In this document: positions 19,300-28,167 of the stretch, in pieces
Layout of the letters: the number at the start of each line of letters is the position of its first letter
Numbering within the stretch: the stretch's first letter is position 1
Source: Citrifermentans bremense R1
GTDB taxonomy: Bacteria; Desulfobacterota; Desulfuromonadia; Geobacterales; Geobacteraceae
Assembly: GCF_000426865.1 (NCBI RefSeq)
Contig: NZ_AUGE01000005.1
Location: 62,001-126,000 of the forward strand
Length of the DNA: 64,000 nucleotides
Direction: 5' to 3'
Translations under genes and position numbers: made by a program
The notes under the pieces: generated by a model
Seen by the model: the letters and a program-made list of their open reading frames with translations, nothing else
Database searches by the model: none
What the model was told of the DNA's origin: nothing

Positions 19300-21783
19300 C
19301 TACGATATCCTCTTCTTCACATGCCTGGTAGCCGGCGCATTCCACGGGTCGTCCGGCCAGGGGTGCTTCGGGTAGCGACCCTTCAACTCCTTGCACACCT
19401 CGCGGTAGGCCCCGTTCCAGAAGCTCTTCAAGTCCGAGGTCACCTGAATGGGACGCCGGGCAGGCGACAGCAGGTGGATCACTACCGGAACCCTTCCCTT
19501 TGCCACCCGCGGCGTCTCGGCAAGTCCGAACATCTCCTGCAGTTTGACGGCTAGAAAGGGATCCCCCTCGGCCGGGTATTCCAGGGCGATGCGGGAGCCG
19601 CTGGGGACCTTGAGATGGGTCGGAGCCTCCTCGTCGACGAGCTTTTGCTGCCGCCACTCAAGCATCCCCTTCAAGGGCTCCCGAAGGTCCACCCGCGCCA
19701 GGTGGGCGAGCGACCTCACCCCATCTAGGTAGGGAAGGAGCCAGCGCTCCAGGTGTTCCGTCAGCGCCCGGTCCGAGAGGTCCGGCAGCTCCTCCTCCGG
19801 CAGCACGCGGCGCAGGAAATTCACACGGTTTTGAAACTGCCGTGCCTCGTCGGTCCAGTTAAGCCCGGACAGGCCGGGGCCTGACAAGATGCCCCCCAAA
19901 AGGGCTGCGCCGATCTCCCCCTTGTCCGGGGTCGCGGCACGCTCAGAAAGAACGATGGCCCCGAGGCGCTCCTCTTCGCGGGCCACCACCCTCCCCTCTC
20001 GCTCATCCCAAAAGACCCGCCGCTCGCGGGTAATGGCGCCGGCACACCCGGAGCGCACCGCGTCGAGCGTGACGGCGCTCGCCATATGTATCTCGCCCTC
20101 GGCCCCGCCCCCCTCGACCTCTACCGCCACGATGAACGGCTGCGATCTCAGGTTGCTTCTGCGCGACAGGCGCGCGCCGCTGCCGTTGACCATCAGGTAG
20201 CGGCCGGAACCGGGGGTTCTCTCCCGCGCCACCCGGTCGGGATACGCCATCAGGAGGAGTTCTCCCACCACCGAGGCGTCCCCCTGCACATGCCCCCCCT
20301 GCACCCCGAGGGCGTTCCTGAAATAAGTCGCGAGCCTCTCCACGGTGCGGGACGCCTGCGGGTCCCGGCGCTCGGCGAATGCGTCCAGCCGGTCGAGAAG
20401 GTCGCTGTCGGAAACCGCTCCGCCCCCGCGCGGCAGGAGGTCGCGCTCGGAGAGGATGGCTGCCAGCGTGCAGGCAAGCCCCCTTTGGCCGGTCGCCAGC
20501 GAACCGGCCAGCATGGCGGACAGGCGCGGGTGCATGGGGAGCGCCGCCATCTTCTTTCCCAGGGGGGTGATGTTCCCGCGCCCATCGAGTGCCCCGAGGG
20601 ATTGCAAGAGCGCCCTCCCCTCGGCGAGATGGGCTGCCGGCGGCAGGTCGAGAAAGCTCAGCGAAGCGGGATCTGACACGCCCCACTGCGCCAGGTCGAG
20701 GGCGAGGGGTGCAAGGTCGGATACCCTGATCTCTGCGGGGGTGAACGGGAGGAGGGTCGTTTGGGCGTGCTCGGTCCAAAGGCGATAGCAGACGCCGGGT
20801 GCCACCCTGCCGGCACGGCCGGCGCGCTGCTGGGCGGAGGCAGCCGATATCCGCATGGTGTCCAGGCGGTTCAGGCCGGTCGAGGGATCGAAGCGGAGCT
20901 GCCGCGAGAAGCCGGAATCCACTACCACCCGGACCCCCTCGATGGTGAGGCTGGTTTCTGCGATGTTGGTGGCGAGGACCACCTTGCGGCGATCCGCCGG
21001 CAAGATGGCGCGCTCCTGCGCGGCGAAGGGGAGATCCCCGTAGAGGACCGCAACCATGACGTCGGGGCCGAGCTTTTGCTGCAGCAGGGTTTCGCAGCGC
21101 CTGATGTCGCCGGCGCCGGGGAGAAAAACGAGGATGTCGCCTTTAGTCTCGGAGAGAGCGCGCAGGACCGAGGCGCAGGTGGTTTCCGCCAGCCGCCCCG
21201 AAGGCTCGCTCTTCAGGTACCTGATTTCCACCGGGTACTGTCGCCCCTCAGTGGTTATGAGAGGCGCGCCGCCGAGAAGCTGCGCCACAGGCTCGGCATC
21301 GAGCGTAGCCGACATGACCAGGAGCCGAAGGTCCTCGCGCAGCCCCAGCTGCACGTCCCGGCAAAGCGCAAGCGAAAGGTCGCAGGTAAGGCTCCGCTCG
21401 TGAAACTCGTCGAAGATCACCGCCGACACACCTTCCAGCAGCGGGTCGCTTTGCAGCCTCCGGGCCAGGATCCCCTCGGTAACCACCTCGATGCGGGTGG
21501 CGGGGGAAACCTTGCGCTCGAACCTGATGCAGTAGCCTACGCGCCTCCCCACCTCTTCGCCCAGACACTGGGCCATGTAGCGGGCGGCGTTCACGGCGGC
21601 CAGTCGGCGCGGCTCGAGCATGATGATCTTTCCCCCCTGGAGAAAGGGGGCGTCCATCAGGGCCAGGGGGACGCGCGTCGTCTTCCCGGCGCCCGGGGGG
21701 GCCTGGAGCACGGCTACGTTGCGCAGCTCCAGCGCCTCGGCCAGTTGCGGGAGGACGGCATCGATGGTGGCGGGTTTGAGCAT
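19300..21783 (-). CDS. hrpB: ATP-dependent helicase HrpB
   Basis: 827 residues, normal length. DEAH-type helicase: Walker A APPGAGKTT near residue 29, DEFHERS (DExH box) near 125, SAT near 158, and QRAGRAGR near 315 (motif VI), then the HA2 and HrpB C-terminal domains. HrpB unwinds nucleic acid in an ATP-dependent way; its cellular role is poorly known. It is followed on the left by the repeat element and preceded by the HAD phosphatase gene with a seven-base gap, so the two are likely co-transcribed. Confidence 0.94.
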   Translation of the reverse strand: MLKPATIDAVLPQLAEALELRNVAVLQAPPGAGKTTRVPLALMDAPFLQGGKIIMLEPRRLAAVNAARYMAQCLGEEVGRRVGYCIRFERKVSPATRIEVVTEGILARRLQSDPLLEGVSAVIFDEFHERSLTCDLSLALCRDVQLGLREDLRLLVMSATLDAEPVAQLLGGAPLITTEGRQYPVEIRYLKSEPSGRLAETTCASVLRALSETKGDILVFLPGAGDIRRCETLLQQKLGPDVMVAVLYGDLPFAAQERAILPADRRKVVLATNIAETSLTIEGVRVVVDSGFSRQLRFDPSTGLNRLDTMRISAASAQQRAGRAGRVAPGVCYRLWTEHAQTTLLPFTPAEIRVSDLAPLALDLAQWGVSDPASLSFLDLPPAAHLAEGRALLQSLGALDGRGNITPLGKKMAALPMHPRLSAMLAGSLATGQRGLACTLAAILSERDLLPRGGGAVSDSDLLDRLDAFAERRDPQASRTVERLATYFRNALGVQGGHVQGDASVVGELLLMAYPDRVARERTPGSGRYLMVNGSGARLSRRSNLRSQPFIVAVEVEGGGAEGEIHMASAVTLDAVRSGCAGAITRERRVFWDEREGRVVAREEERLGAIVLSERAATPDKGEIGAALLGGILSGPGLSGLNWTDEARQFQNRVNFLRRVLPEEELPDLSDRALTEHLERWLLPYLDGVRSLAHLARVDLREPLKGMLEWRQQKLVDEEAPTHLKVPSGSRIALEYPAEGDPFLAVKLQEMFGLAETPRVAKGRVPVVIHLLSPARRPIQVTSDLKSFWNGAYREVCKELKGRYPKHPWPDDPWNAPATRHVKKRIS

Positions 21784-21790
21784 GGCGGCG

Positions 21791-22465
21791 TCAGACGAGG
21801 AGGCGAAGCCCTTCGAGATCGACTCCGGACAGGGAATTGAGCACCCGGCAGGCGCCGGTCAGCCGCTCCCTGGGATAGCTGTTGGTCACGGCGAGCACCT
21901 TGAGAGCTGCGCCGGTCGCCGAGGCGATTCCCGCCGGGGTGTCCTCGATGGCGATCGAGGCAGAAGCGTCAACCTTGCCTGGGAAGGCCTCCTGGAGCCT
22001 CGTGACCGCTAGCCGATAGCTTTCCGGGTCGGGCTTGCTGGCCGCCACCTCGTCGGCGGTCACCATGACGTCGAAGGCGTCGGAAAGGCCCAGCTGCGCC
22101 AGGATGGGGTCTATGTCGCTGCGCAGGGCACCGCTGCAAAGGGCAAGCGGCAGGTTGCCGGAGATGGAGCGGATCAGCTCCACCACCCCGGCATATGGGG
22201 CAACACCAACCGAGACGATGCGCAGAAACGCCTGCGCCTTGCCGTGGATCAGCTCCTTCAACTCGCCGTCGGAGAGGGCACGCCCGGCGACAGCGAAGGC
22301 CTCGCGGAAGGCATCCCGGTCGTCGAAACCGATGTAGCGGTCCAGGTACTCTTCCCAGGAATAACCAAGCCCAAGCGGCACCAGCAGTTCCTGAAAGGCC
22401 TTGTAGTGCAGCGGTTCGGTGTCCACGATGACGCCGTCAAAGTCGAAGATGACTGCGCTAAGCAT
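21791..22465 (-). CDS. HAD-family phosphatase, beta-phosphoglucomutase-like
   Basis: 224 residues. Motif I FDFDGVIVDTEPLHY (residues 7-21) has the nucleophile Asp8 and the acid/base Asp10. Motif II is LCSGALRSD near 115, and motif III/IV are ASKPDPESY and AIEDTPAGI near 145-178. A helical cap follows motif I, as in beta-phosphoglucomutase and phosphoglycolate phosphatase. The substrate is a small phosphate ester that cannot be named from the sequence. Cytoplasmic. Ribosome-binding site AAAGGAG. Confidence 0.88.
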   Translation of the reverse strand: MLSAVIFDFDGVIVDTEPLHYKAFQELLVPLGLGYSWEEYLDRYIGFDDRDAFREAFAVAGRALSDGELKELIHGKAQAFLRIVSVGVAPYAGVVELIRSISGNLPLALCSGALRSDIDPILAQLGLSDAFDVMVTADEVAASKPDPESYRLAVTRLQEAFPGKVDASASIAIEDTPAGIASATGAALKVLAVTNSYPRERLTGACRVLNSLSGVDLEGLRLLV

Positions 22466-22486
22466 GCAAAGCTCCTTTATCGTCTT

Positions 22487-23371
22487 TTAGAATTTCCCGA
22501 CCAGCGCCAGCGCCGGGGCGCCGCCAATCGCCGTGGGGGCGACGCTCACCTTGCCCGGCTGCAGGGCGCGGTACCTCGTCACCGCATCCCCGGCCAGTTC
22601 GCCGATAGCGGCCCCGACCAGCACGTCGCTCGCCCAGTGTTTCCCTTGGTAGACCCTGGAGAAGCCGGCCAGACCGGCTGCGGCGTAACAGGCAAACTTC
22701 GAAGGCCAGCTTTCACTATGAGAAGCGGCCACATGGGCCAAAGCGAAAGAGCTCGCGGTGTGCATCGAAGGGAGCGAGTCGTAACCTCCCTCGAACTGGA
22801 AGGGACGAAAGCTCGACTTGCTCTCCGTCTGGTAGGGACGCCCCCGGCCGATGGCGCCCTTGAGCACGAAGGTGGCGCTATCCGCCAGAACTAGCGCCTC
22901 CCCCATCTCCTCACCGAGATCCATCACGCCGGCGTTCCCGGAAGCGGCCCCGGCGGTGTAGACGGTCGCGGCGATACCCAGGTGGAGAAAGGGGTTGCTG
23001 GCGTTGCTGCCGGCGTCCGTGATCCCCCTGAGAACGCCGTGGTGCGAACCGCTCGAGCTGAGCTGTTTATCGAAGATGTAGGCGACGGCAATGAGACCCG
23101 CCGCGGCTCCGGTCTGCGCCAGGTAAGGGTCGACGGGGGCCTTTAGGAAGAGCGTTCCCTCCGAGCCCAGGCGCCCCAGTTCCTCCTTGATGGCTGCCCC
23201 GCTGTTGAACAGGTTCTCCCCCGCATGAAGCTGCGAAGGGAAGAGGGTGCTGCAACAAAGCATCAGGAAAAGAAGAAGGGCCAACCGGGCGGGGATTGCT
23301 CCGACAAAGGCAGCTGCGCATGCAGTAGCTGGAGAGCAATAAGATGTCCTACAAGAGATGACTACTGTCAT
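22487..23371 (-). CDS. PAP2-family membrane-associated phosphatase
   Basis: 294 residues; the ATG at 23371 is used because GGAGG lies just upstream of it, inside the longer open frame. An N-terminal signal segment is followed by a PAP2 domain with the three phosphatase motifs KGAIGRGRP, SLPSMHTA and SRVYQGKHWASD. The family removes phosphate from lipid phosphates such as undecaprenyl diphosphate or phosphatidate, or other substrates, on the outer side of the inner membrane. Few clear transmembrane helices are present, so it may be a soluble or loosely attached periplasmic member. Confidence 0.88.
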   Translation of the reverse strand: MTVVISCRTSYCSPATACAAAFVGAIPARLALLLFLMLCCSTLFPSQLHAGENLFNSGAAIKEELGRLGSEGTLFLKAPVDPYLAQTGAAAGLIAVAYIFDKQLSSSGSHHGVLRGITDAGSNASNPFLHLGIAATVYTAGAASGNAGVMDLGEEMGEALVLADSATFVLKGAIGRGRPYQTESKSSFRPFQFEGGYDSLPSMHTASSFALAHVAASHSESWPSKFACYAAAGLAGFSRVYQGKHWASDVLVGAAIGELAGDAVTRYRALQPGKVSVAPTAIGGAPALALVGKF

Positions 23372-23420
23372 AGCAAAGCCTCCGACCATGGATTCAGAGT
23401 TACTTGAGAAGAGTGCAGAT

Positions 23421-23456
23421 AAAAAAAAAGACAGCGCCCTGCTTCAAGGCGCTGTC
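23421..23456 (-). terminator. Intrinsic terminator of the tRNA-Gln/tRNA-Glu unit
   Basis: On the minus strand GACAGCGCC pairs with GGCGCTGTC and is followed by nine T (23429-23421). It lies seven bases after the tRNA-Glu CCA end. Confidence 0.93.
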
Positions 23457-23462
23457 TTCAAA

Positions 23463-23537
23463 TGGTGATCCCAAGGGGACTTGAACCCCTGTTACCGACG
23501 TGAAAGGCCGGTGTCCTAACCACTAGACGATGGGACC
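23463..23537 (-). tRNA. tRNA-Glu (TTC)
   Basis: The acceptor GGTCCCA pairs with TGGGATC, the discriminator is A, and CCA is encoded. The anticodon loop CCTTTCACG gives anticodon TTC. The T-arm contains GGTTCAAGTCC. It is the second gene of a two-tRNA transcript. Confidence 0.97.
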
Positions 23538-23578
23538 AATTATGTTCAGCTTGCTGCATCGCTAGCTCGTGAGGAGGT

Positions 23579-23652
23579 TGGCTGGGGTGCAAGGATTCGA
23601 ACCTTGGATGACGGAGTCAGAGTCCGTTGCCTTACCGCTTGGCGACACCCCA
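23579..23652 (-). tRNA. tRNA-Gln (CTG)
   Basis: The acceptor TGGGGTG pairs with CACCCCA, the discriminator is G, and CCA is encoded. The anticodon stem ACGGA/TCCGT encloses the loop CTCTGAC with anticodon CTG. The T-arm contains GGTTCGAATCC. It is the first gene of the pair, 41 bases before tRNA-Glu. Confidence 0.95.
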
Positions 23653-23667
23653 TCGAAAGAGACCAGT

Positions 23668-23697
23668 TTAATACCAGATTCCTCTTCGGGAAGTCAA
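23668..23697 (-). promoter_or_regulatory. Sigma-70 promoter of the tRNA-Gln/tRNA-Glu unit
   Basis: On the minus strand TTGACT (23697-23692) and TATTAA (23673-23668) are 18 bases apart. The -35 box overlaps the stop codon of korC, so the tRNA promoter is embedded in the end of the upstream operon. Confidence 0.7.
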
Positions 23698-24245
23698 GCT
23701 GTTTTTTCCGATGCGACCTGTGCGCCTGTTTCAATCGCCTTCACGTTGGCGGGGATGTACTTGTGGTTTCGCTCCGGCAGTGCCTCTTTGAGCGCGCCCG
23801 CCAGGGTGGCGAGTTCGACCGCGCCGGAAACGGCGGCGTAGGCGCCCAAGGCCACCATGTTGACCATCCTCAAGTCGCCGAGCTCAGTGGCAATCTCGTT
23901 CATGGGGACCGGGATGATCCTGATGTCGTCCCTCCCCAGGGCGCAGACGTCGACGAGCGACGAGTTGACGATGCAGACGCCGCCGGGACGGACACGGGCG
24001 CCGAAGCGCTCCAGCGACGCCTGATTCAGCACCACTAGCGTCGAGGGCTGCCCGACCACCGGGGAGCCTACCGCGCCGTCGGCAATGACCACGGTGCAGG
24101 TGGCCGAACCGCCGCGCTTTTCAACCCCGTAGGCGGGAAAATAACTGACGTTCTTTCCTTCTTCTATCGCGGCATAGGAGAGCAGATTCCCGGCCAAGAG
24201 CACACCCTGCCCGCCGAAGCCTGCTATCAACACATCTTTACGCAT
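23694..24245 (-). CDS. korC: 2-oxoacid:ferredoxin oxidoreductase, gamma subunit
   Basis: 183 residues; ATG 24245 has GGAGG upstream, the longer frame is rejected. The Rossmann-like N-terminus DVLIAGFGGQGVLLAGNLL and the SYFPAYGVEKRGG segment mark the gamma domain of 2-oxoacid:ferredoxin oxidoreductases. It is the last gene of a four-gene run (D-A-B-C). The full enzyme converts a 2-oxoacid plus CoA to acyl-CoA and CO2, passing electrons to ferredoxin. Four-subunit order and the separate ferredoxin subunit fit 2-oxoglutarate as substrate, used in the reductive or oxidative TCA cycle. Confidence 0.9.
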   Translation of the reverse strand: MRKDVLIAGFGGQGVLLAGNLLSYAAIEEGKNVSYFPAYGVEKRGGSATCTVVIADGAVGSPVVGQPSTLVVLNQASLERFGARVRPGGVCIVNSSLVDVCALGRDDIRIIPVPMNEIATELGDLRMVNMVALGAYAAVSGAVELATLAGALKEALPERNHKYIPANVKAIETGAQVASEKTA

Positions 24246-24320
24246 CGAACCTCCAAACACGAACGCTCGCCGTCCGTGTCCTGCATTCATAGTTAAACCG
24301 CCCCTTAAGCTAGCGGCCGC

Positions 24321-25061
24321 CTACGCCTCTTCCTTCTTGAAGACCCCCAACTGGAAGTAAGGGATCATCTCCTCGCCGACCCGCGCGTTCGCCTTGAGCG
24401 GGTTCATCCCCCAGTTGGTCGGGCAGGCGGAGAGCACTTCCACGAAGGAGAACCCCCTCCCCTGCACCTGGTAGCCGAACGCCTCGCGGATCACCTTTTT
24501 CGCTTCCAGGACGTGCTTGGGAGAATCCACGGCCACGCGGGCCGAGTAGGCCACGCCGCCCAGCTGCGCCATCAGTTCCGCCATCCTGATCGGGGAGCCG
24601 TCCTTGGACTTGTCCCTGCCGTACGGGGAGGTAGAGGTCTTCTGACCGACCAGGGTGGTCGGGGCCATCTGGCCGCCGGTCATGCCGTAGGTCGTGTTGT
24701 TGACGAAGATGACGGTGATGTCCTCGCCCCGGTTGGCGGCGTGGATGATCTCCGCGGTCCCGATGGCGGCAAGGTCGCCGTCGCCCTGGTAGGTGAACAC
24801 GAAGTTGTCCGGCTTCGCGCGCTTGACGCCGGTCGCTACCGCGGGAGCACGGCCGTGGGGAGCCTCGACGACGTCGATGTCGAAGTAGCCGTAGAGAAAG
24901 ACGGAACAGCCGACCGACGCCACCCCGATGGTCCTTTCCTGCACGCCGTGGAGGTCCATGGCGTCCGCCACCAGGCGGTGGATGGTGCCGTGATGGCACC
25001 CGGGGCAGAAATGGGTCTGCACGTCCTTCAAGCTTTGCGGTCTCTTAAAAACCTGTTGCAT
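24321..25061 (-). CDS. korB: 2-oxoacid:ferredoxin oxidoreductase, beta (TPP) subunit
   Basis: 246 residues. [10 protein letters not shown] at 19-28 and the thiamine diphosphate motif GDGDLAAIG...[12 protein letters not shown] (about 93-128) identify the TPP-binding subunit, where the 2-oxoacid is decarboxylated. The Cys residues at 19, 22 and in SVGCSVF and SACPTN may bind an iron-sulphur cluster. It lies 18 bases after korA and is followed by korC, all on the minus strand. The enzyme is cytoplasmic and oxygen-sensitive in known relatives. Confidence 0.92.
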   Translation of the reverse strand: MQQVFKRPQSLKDVQTHFCPGCHHGTIHRLVADAMDLHGVQERTIGVASVGCSVFLYGYFDIDVVEAPHGRAPAVATGVKRAKPDNFVFTYQGDGDLAAIGTAEIIHAANRGEDITVIFVNNTTYGMTGGQMAPTTLVGQKTSTSPYGRDKSKDGSPIRMAELMAQLGGVAYSARVAVDSPKHVLEAKKVIREAFGYQVQGRGFSFVEVLSACPTNWGMNPLKANARVGEEMIPYFQLGVFKKEEA

Positions 25062-25079
25062 GTGGATATACCTCTTAGC

Positions 25080-26150
25080 CTACTGCGGCGCCTGGTCGTA
25101 GTTCTTCCTGATGACGTCGAGGATCTCCTCCGGCGACGGAAGCGACCCTGCCCCCGGCGGCCTGCCGTAGAAGGAAACCTGGGCTCGCGCACCTACGCTC
25201 AGGCGGACGTCTTCAACCATCTGTCCGGTGTTGAGCTCGATCACCAGCACGCGGCCGGCATGGCCGGCGGCCTCCGCCAGCGCCTTCTCCGGGAAGGGGA
25301 AGAGCGTAACCGGACGGAACAGCCCCACCTTGAGCCCTTCTTCGCGCGCCATGGCCACCGCGGTCTGGGCGATCCTGGAGACGGAGCCGAAACCGGTCAC
25401 GATCAGTTTCGCGTCCGCGGTCTCGAACTCCTCGGAGATGCACTCCTTCTCCTTCATCACCTGGTACTTCGCGTGCAGGCGCCAGTTATGCGCCTCCAGC
25501 TCGCCGTCCCCAAGGAAAAGGGACTTCACCACCCTCTGCCCGGCGCTCCCCTTGCCGCGGACCGCCCATTCCTTCTCGGGCAGCTCGCGTACCGGGCGCG
25601 GATTGGGAACGAGAGCCTCCTTCATCTGGCCGACCACCGAATCGCCCAGGAGCATCACCGGTGTGCGGTAGAGGTCCGCCAGGTCGAAGGCGTGCAAGGT
25701 CAGGTCGTACATCTCCTGCACCGAGTTAGGTGCCAGCACCGGGATGTGGTAGCCGCCGTGCCCCCCCCCCTTCACGGCCTGGAAGTAGTCCGACTGCGAG
25801 GCATCGATGCCGCCCAGGCCCGGGCCGGAACGGGAGATGTTGATAATGACGCCGGGAAGCTCCGCACCCGCCATGTAGGAGATCCCCTCCTGCTTCAGCG
25901 AGATGCCCGGGCTGGAGGAGGAAGTCATGGCGCGCACGCCCGTGGCGGAGGCGCCCAGAAGCATGTTGATCGCGCCGATCTCGCTCTCCGCCTGGATGAA
26001 CTCGCCTTTAAGCTTGGGGAGCTCCCGCGAGAGGTATTCGGGAATGTCGCTTTGCGGGGTGATGGGATACCCGAAGTAGTAGCGGCACCCGGCGGCCACG
26101 GCACCCATGGCGGCGGCCTCATTCCCCTTTACAAACAGACGTTTCGACAA
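25080..26150 (-). CDS. korA: 2-oxoacid:ferredoxin oxidoreductase, alpha subunit
   Basis: 356 residues from a TTG start at 26150, chosen because GGAGGG lies four bases upstream and homologues begin at KRLFVKGNEA; an upstream ATG at 26240 would add 30 unrelated residues. Pyrimidine-binding domain first (FGYPITPQSDIPEYL near 25), then the transketolase C-terminal domain. The region SGPGLGGIDASQSDYFQAV is typical of KorA. The coding strand contains a run of ten G at 25770-25761 (KGGGHGG), a possible slippage site. Confidence 0.92.
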   Translation of the reverse strand: MSKRLFVKGNEAAAMGAVAAGCRYYFGYPITPQSDIPEYLSRELPKLKGEFIQAESEIGAINMLLGASATGVRAMTSSSSPGISLKQEGISYMAGAELPGVIINISRSGPGLGGIDASQSDYFQAVKGGGHGGYHIPVLAPNSVQEMYDLTLHAFDLADLYRTPVMLLGDSVVGQMKEALVPNPRPVRELPEKEWAVRGKGSAGQRVVKSLFLGDGELEAHNWRLHAKYQVMKEKECISEEFETADAKLIVTGFGSVSRIAQTAVAMAREEGLKVGLFRPVTLFPFPEKALAEAAGHAGRVLVIELNTGQMVEDVRLSVGARAQVSFYGRPPGAGSLPSPEEILDVIRKNYDQAPQ

Positions 26151-26265
26151 TTGTCCCTCCAGGGAATCCTGCTGGGCCAGGTGCACGGACAGCTCCGCCG
26201 CACGCTCAAACCGCACGCGCGGTTGCTCAGTCAGGATCAATGAATCTCACTGTGGAAGTAAAAAA

Positions 26266-26469
26266 TTATTTGAAGACAGTTATGGCTACGTCAGGACAAA
26301 TTTCGGCGCAGAGAGCACACCCGGTACAGAGTTCCTGATTGGGAGATTCTGCAGGTGCGTATCCCTGGATATTGACCTTCTCACACAGCCTGATCAGCTT
26401 TTTTGGGCAAGCAATGGTGCAGATACCGCATCCTTTGCATCTCAATTCGTCTATTACAATTCGTCCCAT
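26266..26469 (-). CDS. korD: 2-oxoacid:ferredoxin oxidoreductase, delta (ferredoxin) subunit
   Basis: 67 residues with two complete 4Fe-4S motifs, CKGCGICTIACP (11-22) and CTGCALCAEICP (48-59). It carries electrons from the TPP site of KorAB to soluble ferredoxin. It is the first gene of the korDABC operon, 115 bases before korA, with a promoter just upstream. Confidence 0.93.
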   Translation of the reverse strand: MGRIVIDELRCKGCGICTIACPKKLIRLCEKVNIQGYAPAESPNQELCTGCALCAEICPDVAITVFK

Positions 26470-26525
26470 TCTAAGTCACCCTCATAGTCCGGCGGCCGCT
26501 TCCCGCCCATGCAATCAGCCGAGGA

Positions 26526-26555
26526 AACCTAGCAGAAATTTAACTTGGCAGTCAA
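26526..26555 (-). promoter_or_regulatory. Probable sigma-70 promoter of korDABC
   Basis: On the minus strand TTGACT (26555-26550) and TAGGTT (26531-26526) are 18 bases apart. The leader to the korD start is about 50 bases. The -10 box is weak, so activation may be needed. Confidence 0.5.
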
Positions 26556-26584
26556 CTTTTTTGTTTACGTTTAACATTTAAGGC

Positions 26585-26613
26585 TTGATTTTAAATATGT
26601 ATGTAGTTTAATA
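26585..26613 (+). promoter_or_regulatory. Probable sigma-70 promoter of the mucR-type gene
   Basis: TTGATT (26585-26590) and TTAATA (26608-26613) are 17 bases apart in a very AT-rich stretch between the divergent kor operon and the regulator gene. MucR/Ros proteins bind AT-rich DNA, so autoregulation here is plausible. Confidence 0.5.
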
Positions 26614-26663
26614 ATACACGGCTAATGTTTTCACCTCAAAACTATGAAAGGAGGAGCGAAAAG

Positions 26664-27173
26664 ATGGCATCATCACTGCTCGAATTGACGGCCAATATTG
26701 TCTCTTCACATGCCTCGGTGACAGAGATGTCCGGTGAAGATCTGCTTCTTGAGCTGCAGAAGGTGCATGTCGCACTGCAGAAGCTGGAAGTGGAGGCTGG
26801 TGAAGAAGCGGAGAAGGCCGATGCTAGAGGGCCGGCCATCTCCCTGAAGAAGGCTTTCCAGCCGGACCAGGTAAGCTGCATGCTCTGCGGCAAGAGCGGC
26901 ATGAAAACGCTCGCTCGCCACTTGGCCCAGGTCCACGGCATGAAGCCTGGCGAATACAGGAAACTGTTCGGCATCCCCAGCGGACAGGCGCTGACCGCGC
27001 GCAACTTCTCCGAGGCGCGCAGAAGGATGGCGCAGGAGAAGGGGCTCGCGGACAACCTGGCCAAGGCCCGTGCAGTACGGGCGGCCAAACTTGCCGCCAA
27101 AGGGGGGCCAGCCGAGAAAAAGCCCCCCAAGACGCCGCGCGTGCCGAAGCAGAAGCAGCAGATGAGCGCATGA
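26664..27173 (+). CDS. MucR/Ros-family zinc-finger transcriptional regulator
   Basis: 169 residues; ATG 26664 follows AAAGGAGGAG closely, the longer frame is rejected. The zinc finger has Cys72, Cys75, His86 and His91 (CMLCGKSG...ARHLAQVH), followed by GMKPGEYRKLFGIP, which is typical of MucR. The N-terminal 60 residues probably oligomerise, and the C-terminal 45 residues are very rich in Lys, Ala and Pro. Members repress genes for surface polysaccharide, motility and acquired DNA. The target genes are not evident here; the divergent korDABC operon is one candidate. Confidence 0.9.
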   Translation: MASSLLELTANIVSSHASVTEMSGEDLLLELQKVHVALQKLEVEAGEEAEKADARGPAISLKKAFQPDQVSCMLCGKSGMKTLARHLAQVHGMKPGEYRKLFGIPSGQALTARNFSEARRRMAQEKGLADNLAKARAVRAAKLAAKGGPAEKKPPKTPRVPKQKQQMSA

Positions 27174-27292
27174 CGCCTGAAGTTATCGGCGCAGCCTCCC
27201 CCCGCCTCCCTGACCCGCAGCTAAACCACACTGACTAACTGCCCCTGCCCTGTCTCCCCGAGTGAGATAGCAGGCATTGCACTCATATAAAA

Positions 27293-27318
27293 AAAGCCGC
27301 CCCAAAGGGTGGCTTTTT
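27293..27318. terminator. Bidirectional intrinsic terminator
   Basis: AGCCGCCC (27295-27302) pairs with GGGTGGCT (27307-27314), with a run of A before and T after. It separates the convergent mucR-type and rluB genes and can stop transcription from both sides. Confidence 0.85.
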
Positions 27319-27366
27319 CTTGTGTCCGGTTTTACTGTGTCTGGTCCATCCACGGGTTTCGCTTTG

Positions 27367-28167
27367 TCAGCGTGTTCCCCTTCCTGTGCCTGTCGAACCT
27401 CGCCGCGCTACCACTCCGGTCTTGCGTGGACCGCGCCCTGTGCCTACCGGGGCCATCTTCCTGTTGAGCCGGGTCACTTCTTCAGGCGCCAGGTGCCTGT
27501 ACTCCCCGGGCTTCATGTCGCCTATCTCAAGGAAGTCGTACCGGGCCCGCTTCAGGCGCACCACGTTCAGCCCCACAGCCTCGCACATGCGCCGCACCTG
27601 GCGATAGCGCCCCTCGTGGATGGTGATCGAGATCCAGGAGTTGTTCTCGCTCTCGCTCACCGGGAGCACCTTGGCGGGAGCGGTCATGCCGTCCTCCAGT
27701 TTCACCCCCTCGGAGAGCTTCTTGATCTGGAGAGGAGATACCTGTCCGCTCACCCTTACCAGGTACCCCTTGTCCACCTCATGGCTTGGGTGCATCAGCG
27801 AGTTGGCGAGCGCCCCGTCATTGGTCAAAAGGAGCAGCCCCTCGGTGTTGTAGTCCAGGCGGCCGATGGGGTACACCCGCTCCTTCACCCCCTTGAGAAG
27901 ATCGCTCACGATCGGGCGCCCTTCGGGGTCCTTCATGGTGGTCATGTAGCCGACCGGCTTGTAGAGCAGGATGTAGACGCGCTTCTCTTCGATGGTGATC
28001 GGCTTGCCGTCCAGGGTTATGGTGTCGGTGTCGGGGTCCGCCTTCGTCCCCAACTCCGTTGCCACCGTGCCGTTAACGGCCACCCTCCCCGCGGCGATTA
28101 TCCCTTCCGACTCGCGTCGGGAAGCAACGCCTGCCTGCGAGAGTATCTTCTGTAAACGTTCCAGCAT
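27367..28167 (-). CDS. rluB: 23S rRNA pseudouridine synthase, RluB/RsuA family
   Basis: 266 residues from ATG 28167 behind AAGGAG; the longer frame adds 70 unrelated residues. An S4 RNA-binding domain (about 1-60) precedes the synthase domain with catalytic Asp105 in GRLDYNTEGLLLLTNDG. The C-terminus GRYRQVRRMCEAVG is the family signature, followed by a basic tail rich in Gly and Arg. The enzyme isomerises a uridine in ribosomal RNA; RluB modifies 23S position 2605 in E. coli. RluE/RluF/RsuA cannot be strictly excluded. Confidence 0.88.
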   Translation of the reverse strand: MLERLQKILSQAGVASRRESEGIIAAGRVAVNGTVATELGTKADPDTDTITLDGKPITIEEKRVYILLYKPVGYMTTMKDPEGRPIVSDLLKGVKERVYPIGRLDYNTEGLLLLTNDGALANSLMHPSHEVDKGYLVRVSGQVSPLQIKKLSEGVKLEDGMTAPAKVLPVSESENNSWISITIHEGRYRQVRRMCEAVGLNVVRLKRARYDFLEIGDMKPGEYRHLAPEEVTRLNRKMAPVGTGRGPRKTGVVARRGSTGTGRGTR

